Below, one piece after another: positions 8,749 to 15,452 of a DNA stretch of 36,923 bases; within the stretch, counting starts at the first letter, position 1; the number at the start of each line of letters is the position of its first letter. The notes under the pieces were generated by a model, which was not told the DNA's origin, ran no database searches, and was given only the letters and a program-made list of their open reading frames with translations. Where the stretch lies: the NCBI GenBank assembly GCA_964636325.1, contig CAZWRV010000063.1:1-36923 (forward strand). Direction: 5' to 3'. Both the position numbers and the translations under genes were made by a program. Origin of the DNA: CAZWRV01 sp964636325 (GTDB taxonomy: Bacteria > Verrucomicrobiota > Lentisphaeria > Victivallales > GWF2-50-93).

Positions 8749-9447
8749 ATGGAATGGATGGGCAAGGACTTGCTCCTCCGCGAGGTCATCGTGGTCGACG
8801 ACGGCAGCACCGACAGGACGGCCATACTGGCGTCGGCGTGCGGTTTCAGCGTCGTCCAGTCCGACCAAGGCGGCCGGAACAGGGGCAAAGGGGCGGCATT
8901 TCTCAAGGGGGTCGAGCGGGCGCTGCAGAAAGGGAAGTGCCTCATTATTACCTTTGACGCTGACATGCTTGCTCTCTCGGCGGATAAGATCGAGCGTTTT
9001 TTCGACGAGATAAGCTTGTCCGCATTCCCCATGATATTGGGGGACACATACAAACTCTGCGGGAACGGAGTGAGGCGCTGCCTTATGACCAAGTATAACG
9101 GGAGCAGGGCGTTCAAGTCTGAGATCTTCGCCTCCCTGGCCGACGACATGGAGATATGGCGCGGTGCCACGGCGGGATTCGGACTTGAGGCCGGCCTTAA
9201 CGCGTTTATGACCAGCATTTCCGGGAATAAGCTGTTCGGCTTCGGGAAGACAGAGTTCCTTGCGGGAAAATTATTGAGGGCCTCAACCGGCGACAGGCAG
9301 GCGGAAGATGCGGAATCGAACACCTCCTTCGTCAGGGCGGCAGTCAGGATGAAGCTGGCCAGCCTCCTGGCGCTCCTGTCGCATCGGATCGCCTGCCTTG
9401 AACGCCTGGAAACGGAGCTGCCGGCAGGCTCTGCTACAAAAGGCTAA
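8749..9447 (+). CDS. Glycosyltransferase family 2 (N-terminus frameshifted)
   Basis: A 232-residue open frame holding most of a GT-A fold family-2 transferase. REVIVVDDGSTDRTAI is the nucleotide-binding strand with its aspartates. GGRNRGKGAAFLKGVERAL follows, and ITFDADML is the DxD-type motif that binds the metal and sugar nucleotide. This is close to dolichol-phosphate-sugar synthase-like enzymes. The first strand is missing from this frame but present in another frame at 8612. A hydrophobic segment near the C-terminus (KLASLLALLSHRIACL) could contact the membrane. No ribosome site precedes ATG 8749, though TGATG coupling with the upstream frame is possible. It is probably inactive unless frameshifting restores it. 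It would act in surface polysaccharide or glycolipid synthesis. Confidence 0.75.
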   Translation: MEWMGKDLLLREVIVVDDGSTDRTAILASACGFSVVQSDQGGRNRGKGAAFLKGVERALQKGKCLIITFDADMLALSADKIERFFDEISLSAFPMILGDTYKLCGNGVRRCLMTKYNGSRAFKSEIFASLADDMEIWRGATAGFGLEAGLNAFMTSISGNKLFGFGKTEFLAGKLLRASTGDRQAEDAESNTSFVRAAVRMKLASLLALLSHRIACLERLETELPAGSATKG

Positions 9448-9450
9448 GGT

Positions 9451-9469
9451 GCTGTAAAGAAATTACAGC
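9451..9469. terminator. Hairpin after the GT2 gene
   Basis: GCTGTAA and TTACAGC form a 7-bp stem around AGAAA, 3 nt after the GT2 stop codon and 24 nt from the end of the reverse-strand remnant. No clear T-run follows on either strand, so termination is only a guess. Confidence 0.3.
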
Positions 9470-9492
9470 TCCTAAGCGACGAGAATCCGGTG

Positions 9493-9940
9493 TTACGGCG
9501 GGGTCTGGATTTGCGTTGTGAGGAAGATGCGCTTTCCCGCGGCGATCATGTATGCCGGGCGGTATGGGGGGAATGTCAGGGCACGGACGAAGTTGTATAG
9601 GCGGCCTTCGTCCCACGAGAGGTCGCACTCTCCTCCTCGGATGTCGCTCCGCTTGGCGGTCGTGGCGGCGGAATGATCCTGGGGGATGCGGCGGTTCCTC
9701 CCCTGGATGACCAGCGGGAAAGCCTCCTTGAAGAGATCATGTCCGGCGAACTCGCATTTTCTGAAGAGGTCATAGCCGGTGTCGTCCTGAGCTATCTCGA
9801 CCTCCCGCTGCGCGATGATGTCCCCCGAATCGACGCCTTCATCGATGTAGTGCATGGTCACCCCATGCTTCTTCTCCCCGTTTATTATCGCGGAGACCAC
9901 GGGCACGGCGGCTATTTCGCGGAGGTGGTTATTGGCGGAA
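9493..9940 (-). pseudogene. 3' remnant of a formyltransferase gene
   Basis: Reading leftward from about 9940, the translation contains AVPVVSAIINGEKKHGVTMHYIDEG followed by VDSGDIIAQREVEI. This is the second half of the catalytic domain of the methionyl-tRNA/sugar N-formyltransferase family (HGVT and D-GDI motifs). It is followed by a C-terminal linker (DLSWDEGRLYNFVRALTFPPYRPAY) to a stop at 9493. The first half, with the folate-binding and LP-x-x-RG region, is missing. The open frame upstream is only the wrong frame of the neighbouring exported-protein gene. So about 150 C-terminal residues remain of a protein normally twice that length. With the broken GT2 gene beside it, this looks like debris of a surface-sugar locus. 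Confidence 0.7.
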
Positions 9941-10481
9941 CCGACCACTGGCCCCCGGAAAGGTCGAGGATGCCGACCTGTTCGCCGTTTTCGACAAACT
10001 TTATCTTCTTGAATTCCTGCCTCGGAATCCATACGCCCAGGAAGCTTTTCGCCTTGAAGGGCTGCTTCGAGTGCGGCTGCTCGAACTTGTAGCTCAGGAC
10101 AATCCCGTCGCCTCCTGCCGTCACGCCCGCGGCCTGGAATACGCTCTTCAGGGAATCTCTTCCGGGGGCGGCGGTGACCCTGGCGACGAGAAGCAGCGCC
10201 TCCTTCTCGAACGTCGCCTCATCCGGGACGAACTTCTTGTTGGCGCCGCCCATGACGGGCGCCGGGTGAAAGACCGCGTTCCACTGCGCCTGGGACTGTA
10301 TAAGGGCGTAAAGCAGCGGCTCCTTCTTGTTGTCCCACTCCTTGACGAAACTGTTGTATTCCTGCGAGCCCATCACTCTGAACCTGACCTGCATTCCATC
10401 GGGCTCGTCCACTGCCTTCAGCGAAAACGCGGAAAGCACACAGGCACCCATCGCCGCCACGAAAAGAACGATGTTTGACAT
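9912..10481 (-). CDS. Exported protein of unknown function
   Basis: A 189-residue protein with a convincing N-terminal signal sequence (IVLFVAAMGACVLSAFSLKA), cleaved near residue 22, so it is exported to periplasm or beyond. The mature part alternates charged and hydrophobic residues (WDNKKEPLLYALIQSQAQWNAVFHP, EALLLVARVTAA), suggesting a compact beta-rich domain. I do not recognise the family. TGAGGGG lies about 6 nt before the ATG, supporting the start. The last eight or so codons overlap, in another frame, the first bases of the formyltransferase remnant, so the natural C-terminus may have been replaced at the junction near 9940. The promoter candidate is at 10599-10627. Confidence 0.7.
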   Translation of the reverse strand: MSNIVLFVAAMGACVLSAFSLKAVDEPDGMQVRFRVMGSQEYNSFVKEWDNKKEPLLYALIQSQAQWNAVFHPAPVMGGANKKFVPDEATFEKEALLLVARVTAAPGRDSLKSVFQAAGVTAGGDGIVLSYKFEQPHSKQPFKAKSFLGVWIPRQEFKKIKFVENGEQVGILDLSGGQWSVPPITTSAK

Positions 10482-10598
10482 ATCAATCCCCTCATTTTAT
10501 GAGACTTCCTGCCGTTTCCGTCATTGGCTTTGCATATATGCTTCTCATGACGGCAACAAGCGGCCCCGGAGTTCCATATGCAGGACGCCGCATAACGT

Positions 10599-10627
10599 AT
10601 TATACTCCGCAGACTCCCGCATGCAAA
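10599..10627 (-). promoter_or_regulatory. Sigma-70-like promoter candidate
   Basis: On the reverse strand TTTGCA (10622-10627) and a perfect TATAAT (10599-10604) are spaced by 17 bp. They point at the exported-protein gene starting at 10481, leaving a leader of about 110 nt. This is a consensus match only. Confidence 0.4.
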
Positions 10628-10683
10628 CTGCACTCCGAGCCGACGCCGGTGCCTAAAGTCGCAACCGAAGTCATTCTTGCTGA

Positions 10684-10957
10684 TATACTCCTTTAGGCTG
10701 AAAAATTTACATTTTGATTGCGGAGATTTTGGAATTTGCTTCGCATTCTGAGAGACCGCCGATACCGAGGTATCGAAGGTTCTCGAAGGGAGCGGAGCAG
10801 AACCAAAAGGCAGCAACCGCCTTGCGGCGAGCATCTTTGGGCCGTATTTTCCCGTTCCTCCCTAGGACGACATTCATGTCGCCTCTCGGTCGGAACGGAA
10901 AAATCCAATCCCGAATCTTGCTCGTCAAAATGTAGATTTTCACGCGAAAGGAGTATA
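10684..10957. repeat. 274-bp inverted-repeat element, copy 1
   Basis: The element begins TATACTCCTTTAGGCTG and ends, read on the opposite strand, TATACTCCTTTCGCGTG. The inward ~50 bp on both sides share CATTTTGA and GATT-GGAATT-like blocks, so the ends are imperfect terminal inverted repeats. The centre contains short palindromes (GATACC/GGTATC; CGACAT/ATGTCG). A second copy lies at 24702-24976. No open frame inside looks genuine. If TA is a target duplication, both ends read TA|TACTC, as in IS630/mariner-type insertions. It is best described as a MITE-like non-autonomous element; no transposase is present in the window. Confidence 0.8.
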
Positions 10958-11018
10958 ATATAAAATAAGGGGAGTGAGCCTGTTTTTTCCAGCGTATTGG
11001 GATATTTTACAAGCTTTT

Positions 11019-11050
11019 AATGTAAATTTTTCAGACTATTAAGGAGTATA
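11019..11050 (-). repeat. Solo end of the inverted-repeat element
   Basis: On the reverse strand this reads TATACTCCTTAATAGTCTG then AAAAATTTACATTA, matching the outer ~30 bp of the left end of copy 1 with a short insertion. It faces copy 1 and lies 40 nt before the rsmA start. Only the outer part matches clearly. Confidence 0.55.
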
Positions 11051-11089
11051 GGCCCTTGACAGGTTTCGCGTTGCATAGGTTCGGCCCGA

Positions 11090-11986
11090 ATGCCGGAATT
11101 ACCGATGAATAAAACTCAACTTCTCCCTCTGCTTCAGGAACTCGGCCTGCGTCCGGGGAAGTCGCTCGGGCAGAACTTTCTGGCCGACGACAACATGCTC
11201 GACTTCATCGTTCGGACCGCCGCGCCGAAGGCCGGCGACTGCATCCTGGAGGTGGGGCCGGGGCTGGGAATACTCACGGAGCGCCTGGCCGCGAGCGGCG
11301 CAAAGGTCGCCGCGATAGAATTGGACAAGAAGCTGGCGGAATATCTCCGGGAAAAGCTCCATTCCCCGAACGTCCGCATAATCCTCGGGGATGCGTGCAA
11401 GGTTGATCTTGAGAGTATAATCTGCGAATTGCGCAGCGGGGAAAGCGTTCCGGGATGGCGCTGCGTCGCGAATCTTCCGTATTCGATCAGCACGCCGTTC
11501 ATCATGGAGCTGGTCCGCCTCCCCCGCCCTCCCTCCGACATGCTCTTCATGCTGCAGCTTGAGACAGCGATGCGGCTCTGCGCCAAGCCGAGGACGAAGG
11601 AATATGGCGCAGTCTCGATACTCACACAGTCAATCTTCGACGTCCATATCGTCAGGAAAGTTCCGCGGCAGGTCTTCTGCCCGGAACCGGAGGTCGAATC
11701 CGCGCTGATGCGCTTCACGCTCCTGCATCCGCATCCGTCCCACGGGGAGATGCTGGGGCTGTCGTCACTCGTCAAGACGGCCTTTTCGCACAGGCGCAAG
11801 CTCCTGGCGGGCACGCTCTCATCCGCATATGGCAGAGACGCCGTCCTTGAAACTTTCAAAAGGCTGGATATTAGTTTAAGCGCGCGTCCGGAGGAGCTCA
11901 CGCCCGAGCTCCTCATGGAATTGAACCGGCAGCTGATTGTCAAGAAAACCACAGAGCCGCTTCGCCACGGCCAAGGCTTGAGCTAA
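11090..11986 (+). CDS. rsmA: 16S rRNA dimethyladenosine transferase RsmA (KsgA)
   Basis: A 298-residue SAM-dependent methyltransferase that dimethylates two adjacent adenines in the 3' terminal helix of 16S rRNA during small-subunit assembly. Recognisable parts are GKSLGQNFL near residue 23 (family signature), ILEVGPGLGILT near 52 (SAM-binding motif I), AAIELDK (motif II acidic residue) and NLPYSIS near 129. The last is the catalytic motif IV; canonical sequences read NLPYNIS. The C-terminal helical domain contains KTAFSHRRKLLAGTL, also typical. The length is normal. The start is ATG 11090 or 11105 (MNKTQLL); neither has a strong ribosome site. It is a chromosomal housekeeping gene, standing alone after the repeat region. 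Confidence 0.95.
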   Translation: MPELPMNKTQLLPLLQELGLRPGKSLGQNFLADDNMLDFIVRTAAPKAGDCILEVGPGLGILTERLAASGAKVAAIELDKKLAEYLREKLHSPNVRIILGDACKVDLESIICELRSGESVPGWRCVANLPYSISTPFIMELVRLPRPPSDMLFMLQLETAMRLCAKPRTKEYGAVSILTQSIFDVHIVRKVPRQVFCPEPEVESALMRFTLLHPHPSHGEMLGLSSLVKTAFSHRRKLLAGTLSSAYGRDAVLETFKRLDISLSARPEELTPELLMELNRQLIVKKTTEPLRHGQGLS

Positions 11987-12000
11987 AAACAATTTATAAT

Positions 12001-12027
12001 TTCTTTGCGCCTCTGCGCCTTTGCGTT
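12001..12027. repeat. Short TTTGCG-type dispersed repeat
   Basis: TTTGCGCCTCTGCGCCTTTGCG consists of alternating (T/C)TTGCG/CTGCG units. A reverse-complement relative, GTAAAGGCGCAAAGACGCC, occurs at 21743-21761. Similar short intergenic repeats occur in many bacterial genomes from general experience. It lies 33 nt before the YchF-like gene. Its function is unknown. Confidence 0.5.
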
Positions 12028-12060
12028 GATAAATTTATTTTTACAGGAAGGAATCAACTT

Positions 12061-12753
12061 ATGAAAATAGGCTACGCAGGCCTGAACCTGACGCCCGGCA
12101 AGGTGAAGTTCAACGACGAGATACTGAACGAGCTCGACAGGAAGTTCACGCCCAAGAAGTTCACTCCGTATTTCTTCGAATTCACCGACGCGAACCTCGA
12201 CAAGTGCGACGCGATCGCGGTGCTGAAGGACAAGATGCTGGACGTCCTCATTCCCGACATCGAAAAGCTGGAGACCCGGATCGGCCGCTCCACGGACAGC
12301 AAGGAGCTCGCCCTCTACAAGAAATGCCTCGCCCAGCTCGAGAATGAAAAGCCGATCTGCGACATGACGTTCGACGCTGAAGAGTTAAAGCTGGTGCGCG
12401 AACTCGCGCCGCTCAGCATGATTCCTGTATATTCATGCCCGACGGCGGATCCCGAGGTAAATCAGTTGATAAAAGACGTCATGGACAAGGCGAAGATGAT
12501 GTTCTTCTACACCGGCGGCAAGCAGGAGGTCCATTCCTGGATGGTCCCCAAGGGAGCCGACATCGTCACATGCGCCGGCAAGATACACACCGACCTGGCC
12601 AAGGGCTTCATCAAGGCGGAAGTGACAAACATCGTCGACTTCCGCAAGGTCTTCAACCTCAGCGAGGCCAAGGAAAAGGGCTTCACTAAAATCGTCGACC
12701 GCGACTACATAATCCAGGACGGCGACATAATCGAGATCAGGCACAACATGTAA
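12061..12753 (+). CDS. YchF-like protein lacking the GTP-binding motifs
   Basis: A 230-residue protein. The C-terminal ~85 residues match the TGS/DUF933 domain of the OBG-family ATPase YchF: VTCAGKIHTDLAKGFIKAEV and DYIIQDGDIIEIRHNM are diagnostic. The N-terminus MKIGYAGLNLTPGKVKF resembles the YchF start, but the P-loop (normally G-x4-GKS/T) is broken and no NKxE-like base-specificity motif is seen. The middle (LDVLIPDIEKLETRIGR and so on) looks like the helical insertion domain. YchF is normally about 363 residues, so the G domain is shrunken. It is therefore a non-nucleotide-binding paralogue, perhaps still binding ribosomes or partners through TGS. GGAAGGAA precedes the ATG. It is a single gene followed by a hairpin. 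Confidence 0.82.
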   Translation: MKIGYAGLNLTPGKVKFNDEILNELDRKFTPKKFTPYFFEFTDANLDKCDAIAVLKDKMLDVLIPDIEKLETRIGRSTDSKELALYKKCLAQLENEKPICDMTFDAEELKLVRELAPLSMIPVYSCPTADPEVNQLIKDVMDKAKMMFFYTGGKQEVHSWMVPKGADIVTCAGKIHTDLAKGFIKAEVTNIVDFRKVFNLSEAKEKGFTKIVDRDYIIQDGDIIEIRHNM

Positions 12754-12780
12754 GAGTTCCGAAATTCTTACGAGGTTTGA

Positions 12781-12809
12781 ATTCAGCAAACTACGCCCTT
12801 TTGCTGAAT
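12781..12809. terminator. Stem-loop after the YchF-like gene
   Basis: ATTCAGCAAA and TTTGCTGAAT pair perfectly over 10 bp around a 9-10 nt loop, 28 nt after the stop codon. The stem is moderately AT-rich and not followed by a T-run, so it may stabilise the mRNA end rather than terminate strongly. From here to 13100 no gene is visible. The stretch holds only an imperfect direct repeat beginning AAGTCCTT (about 12964 and 13028). Confidence 0.45.
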
Positions 12810-13106
12810 ACATACACTTGGCCGTCGCTCCGGCCAAATTATAAATGTCGACGATAAGCTTTGCATCGAACGGTTACTCCCTAGCCCAAGTTCCGCGGGC
12901 AAAAAAGTTGCAGAATAGTTTTCTTCTCGGGAATTGCCGCCAGCCATGCCGACATGATATATGCAAGTCCTTGATCATCGACGTTGGCATTTTATAAATC
13001 GTCCTTGTAGTGCCAATACCGCACCTAAGTCCTTTATTATCAACATGTCTATTTTTTATGCGCGGAAGTTGGGTTAGAATCTGTTTGTCGCCGCGCCTGC
13101 GGCTGC

Positions 13107-13145
13107 AATGATTGTTTCGAGCAAAATATGACATATTTAATCATT
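13107..13145. promoter_or_regulatory. Nested inverted repeats, candidate operator of the DeoR operon
   Basis: AATGATT (13107-13113) and AATCATT (13139-13145) form an outer inverted repeat. Inside it AAATATG-A-CATATTT (13124-13138) is a perfect 15-bp palindrome. The block sits 6 nt upstream of a -35-like TTGACA and about 100 nt before the DeoR-family gene. This fits a regulator binding site, probably for autoregulation. The assignment is inferred from position. Confidence 0.45.
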
Positions 13146-13151
13146 TTCCTG

Positions 13152-13180
13152 TTGACAAGCCGATCTGGCGCGACTAGTTT
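13152..13180 (+). promoter_or_regulatory. Candidate promoter of the DeoR-led operon
   Basis: A perfect TTGACA (13152-13157) is followed after 17 bp by TAGTTT (13175-13180), a weak -10. A start site near 13187 would give a leader of about 50 nt to the DeoR ATG at 13240. The weak -10 would suit regulation. Confidence 0.4.
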
Positions 13181-13239
13181 AAGCGCGGCAAGAAAAGCTG
13201 CCAGTGCCATGGACATTGAAATTTCGCGAGGGGTTTGCT

Positions 13240-14037
13240 ATGGGGAAAGTTGAAATGCGCGCCGAAAAACTGATTGCGATGCTCAGGAGTTCAGGGAAGG
13301 CGGAGATCGGCGCCGTGGTCGAGAAGCTCGGTGTCTCCGAGGCCACCGCCCGCAGGCTCTTCGCCTTGCTTGAGAACGAGGGCAAGCTGATCAGGATCCA
13401 CGGCGGCGTCAGGCTTGCGCCCGAAATGGAATACGGATATTCCTTCAATGTCTCGGCATCCCGCAGAAGCCGGGAGAAGTCGGCGATAGGGGAAGCCGCC
13501 GCAGAGATCATCGGCAGCGGCGACAGGCTCTTCCTGGATTCAGGGACGACTGTGCTTCGCCTCGCCGAGGCTCTCGCGCGCAGAATTGAGACGGGGGAGC
13601 TCAAAGGCATCCAGATCGTGACGAACTCCCTGGCCAACACCGAGATACTCTCCCACCACTGCAAGGTGATCATGGCCGGCGGGGAGATCAGGCATCAGCG
13701 CAGGGACGCATGCGGCCATATCGCCGAGAAGATCATCTCCCAATACCATTTCGACAAGGCCTTCCTCGGCGCCGACGCAATAAGCGCGGAAAGAGGCTTC
13801 ATGACGTCAGACGAGCTTACTGCGGAAATCTGCAGGATCGCGCTCTCGCACTCGGAGAAGGCATACGTCCTGGCGGACTCCGAAAAGTTCACGCGGAAAT
13901 CATTCGTCGTATATGCTTCTTTCCCGGAAGTGGACCGAATCTTCACAGACGCAGGGCTACCCGGCAGGACCGAATCGCATTTCAGCAAAAAAATCCGCAT
14001 TAGCAAGGCCGGAACACAAAAGGGGGTTGAATCATGA
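13240..14037 (+). CDS. DeoR-family transcriptional regulator
   Basis: A 265-residue regulator. The N-terminal ~60 residues hold a winged helix-turn-helix (AEIGAVVEKLGVSEATARRLFALL) followed by IRIHGGVRL, the standard DeoR wing. The rest is the sugar-phosphate-sensing domain (DeoRC): FLDSGTTVLRLAEAL near 105, IVTNSLANTEIL, MAGGEIRHQRR, and FLGADAISAERGFMTSDE, all family signatures. The start is ATG 13240 with GAGGGG 7 nt upstream; a longer frame from 13204 has no site. The stop overlaps the next gene's start (ATGA at 14034-14037), so it is co-translated with the operon. It would repress the 13.2-23.3 kb operon until a phosphorylated sugar or related ligand appears. Confidence 0.93.
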   Translation: MGKVEMRAEKLIAMLRSSGKAEIGAVVEKLGVSEATARRLFALLENEGKLIRIHGGVRLAPEMEYGYSFNVSASRRSREKSAIGEAAAEIIGSGDRLFLDSGTTVLRLAEALARRIETGELKGIQIVTNSLANTEILSHHCKVIMAGGEIRHQRRDACGHIAEKIISQYHFDKAFLGADAISAERGFMTSDELTAEICRIALSHSEKAYVLADSEKFTRKSFVVYASFPEVDRIFTDAGLPGRTESHFSKKIRISKAGTQKGVES

Positions 14038-14207
14038 AAAAGGAATCCAGCCGCAAGATATTCGAAGACGACCGATGGTCCCCCTTCCCTTCGCACGCCG
14101 CCCCCGGCCAGCCGCCGCCAAGCATAAGAGGCCTGATAAAGCCCAGTTCCAAGGCTGTCGCAAAGGCCCGGAAAATATGGGCGGAACAAGGATATAAAGG
14201 AGAGTAG
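14034..14207 (+). CDS. 57-residue microprotein of unknown function
   Basis: The frame starts at ATG 14034, overlapping the DeoR stop by ATGA, and ends at TAG 14205-14207, one base before the URO-D start at 14209. It encodes 57 residues: a basic N-terminus (MKKESSRKIFEDDRWSPF), a proline-rich middle (APGQPPPS) and a basic helix-prone tail (SSKAVAKARKIWAEQGYKGE). Codon choice resembles the neighbours (many codons ending in C or G). It also carries the AAAGGAG used as the ribosome site for the next gene. The tight coupling argues for real translation. It has no signal peptide or membrane segment. It could be a small partner of the URO-D protein, or only a coupling leader. I do not recognise it. 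Confidence 0.6.
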   Translation: MKKESSRKIFEDDRWSPFPSHAAPGQPPPSIRGLIKPSSKAVAKARKIWAEQGYKGE

Positions 14208-14208
14208 G

Positions 14209-15381
14209 ATGAGCGGTGCTATCGGATTTCACGCCTTTGAAGACAAGTGGCAGGACAACGCCCGGCTTGCGCTCGACACAATTGCAATGCGCCCGACCCG
14301 CGGCATACCGTCATGCGGAATCAACGACATGCAATGGTCGCATCTGGAGGAGATATCCGGAAATCCTCCGGGCAGCTACCCGAAGGATCCGGTGCGCGTC
14401 TACAAGGAATTCCAGCTCAGGATCGGCTGCTGCTTCATAGACCAGTGGATACCCGACAATCCCCTGAGCATGAAGGATCAGGGCTACGGCGACGACACCG
14501 CGCACGGCGCGACGACAGGAGCGGAGGAGATCGTCCGCGACGGGATGCTCATCGATTCGCCGGAGGCGGCCGTCGAACACATGGAGAAATTTGTCCTTCC
14601 GGGATACCAGAAGTGGAAGAAGGAGCTTGAGACGGACGCCGACTCAGACGCCGCAAAGCGAATCGCCGCCGAAGCGGAAGTGCAGAATCTCTTCGGAATG
14701 AACATGCTGAAGGTGCCATACGGAGGGTTCTTCACCTTTCCGGGATTCGCCTACTGGGCATACGGATACGCCAACTACTTCATGGCATACGCCCTGTATC
14801 CGGAAGTGATCGAGCGCGGATTCAAGCTGCACGCCGAGGCGGCCGAGGTCTACAACCGCACCGCCGCACGCGCCATCATCGAGGGCGGTCTGCCGCGGCT
14901 TATCCGCCTTGACCACGACATGGCGGACTCGCGCGGAACTCTCGTGGACGTGAAAACACTCGACAGGATTTGGTTCCCGCATTTCGCACGGTCAATAAAG
15001 CCGTTTCTGGACGCGGGCATCCGCCTCATCTGGCACTGCGACGGAAACCTCATGGAAATGGTGCCGCGCCTGCTTGAATGCGGCCTCGGCGGGTTCCAAG
15101 GCTTCCAATACGAGGACGGGATGGACTACGAAAAAATCTGCAGGATGAAGGACAGGGACGGCAACCCCCTCTTCATCATCGCCGGCGTTTCGGTCACGAC
15201 CACATTGCCCCACGGCGCGCCTGCGGACGTCAAAAGGCAGATGGACTGGCTCGTCGAGAAAGGACCCAGGACCGGCTTGGTCCTCGGCTGCTCAAGCTCG
15301 GTAGCGCCCGGCGTTCCGATTGAAAACATCAGGACGCTCGTCGAAGGATTCAAATACTACCGCGAACACGGCAGGGGATAG
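14209..15381 (+). CDS. Uroporphyrinogen decarboxylase-like (URO-D) family protein
   Basis: A 390-residue member of the URO-D superfamily, of a different subgroup from the two in the first operon. Its N-terminus is longer. The motif region reads RLIWHCDGNLMEMVPRLLECGLGGFQGFQYEDGMD, keeping His-Cys-Asp where the others have Asp. The end has GCSSSVAPGVPIENIRTLVEG in place of DH-PPDIS. The HemE RQAGR motif is lacking. AAAGGAG lies about 7 nt before the ATG, inside the microprotein gene. It is followed 71 nt later by a Gfo/Idh gene. The retained His and Cys make metal-dependent methyl or acyl-group chemistry more plausible here than for the other copies, but the substrate is unknown. Confidence 0.87.
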   Translation: MSGAIGFHAFEDKWQDNARLALDTIAMRPTRGIPSCGINDMQWSHLEEISGNPPGSYPKDPVRVYKEFQLRIGCCFIDQWIPDNPLSMKDQGYGDDTAHGATTGAEEIVRDGMLIDSPEAAVEHMEKFVLPGYQKWKKELETDADSDAAKRIAAEAEVQNLFGMNMLKVPYGGFFTFPGFAYWAYGYANYFMAYALYPEVIERGFKLHAEAAEVYNRTAARAIIEGGLPRLIRLDHDMADSRGTLVDVKTLDRIWFPHFARSIKPFLDAGIRLIWHCDGNLMEMVPRLLECGLGGFQGFQYEDGMDYEKICRMKDRDGNPLFIIAGVSVTTTLPHGAPADVKRQMDWLVEKGPRTGLVLGCSSSVAPGVPIENIRTLVEGFKYYREHGRG

Positions 15382-15452
15382 CTGCAAGGCGTCCAAACCT
15401 TTCCTTCCTGTTGCCGCGAAAAACCATTATTGTTTTTTATAAAAGGAGACAA

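Noticed and set aside
12874..13134. Reverse-strand 86-codon frame in the gap before the DeoR gene
   Set aside because: Composition is unlike a protein (many Arg, Cys and His), there is no ribosome site, and it covers the putative operator region.
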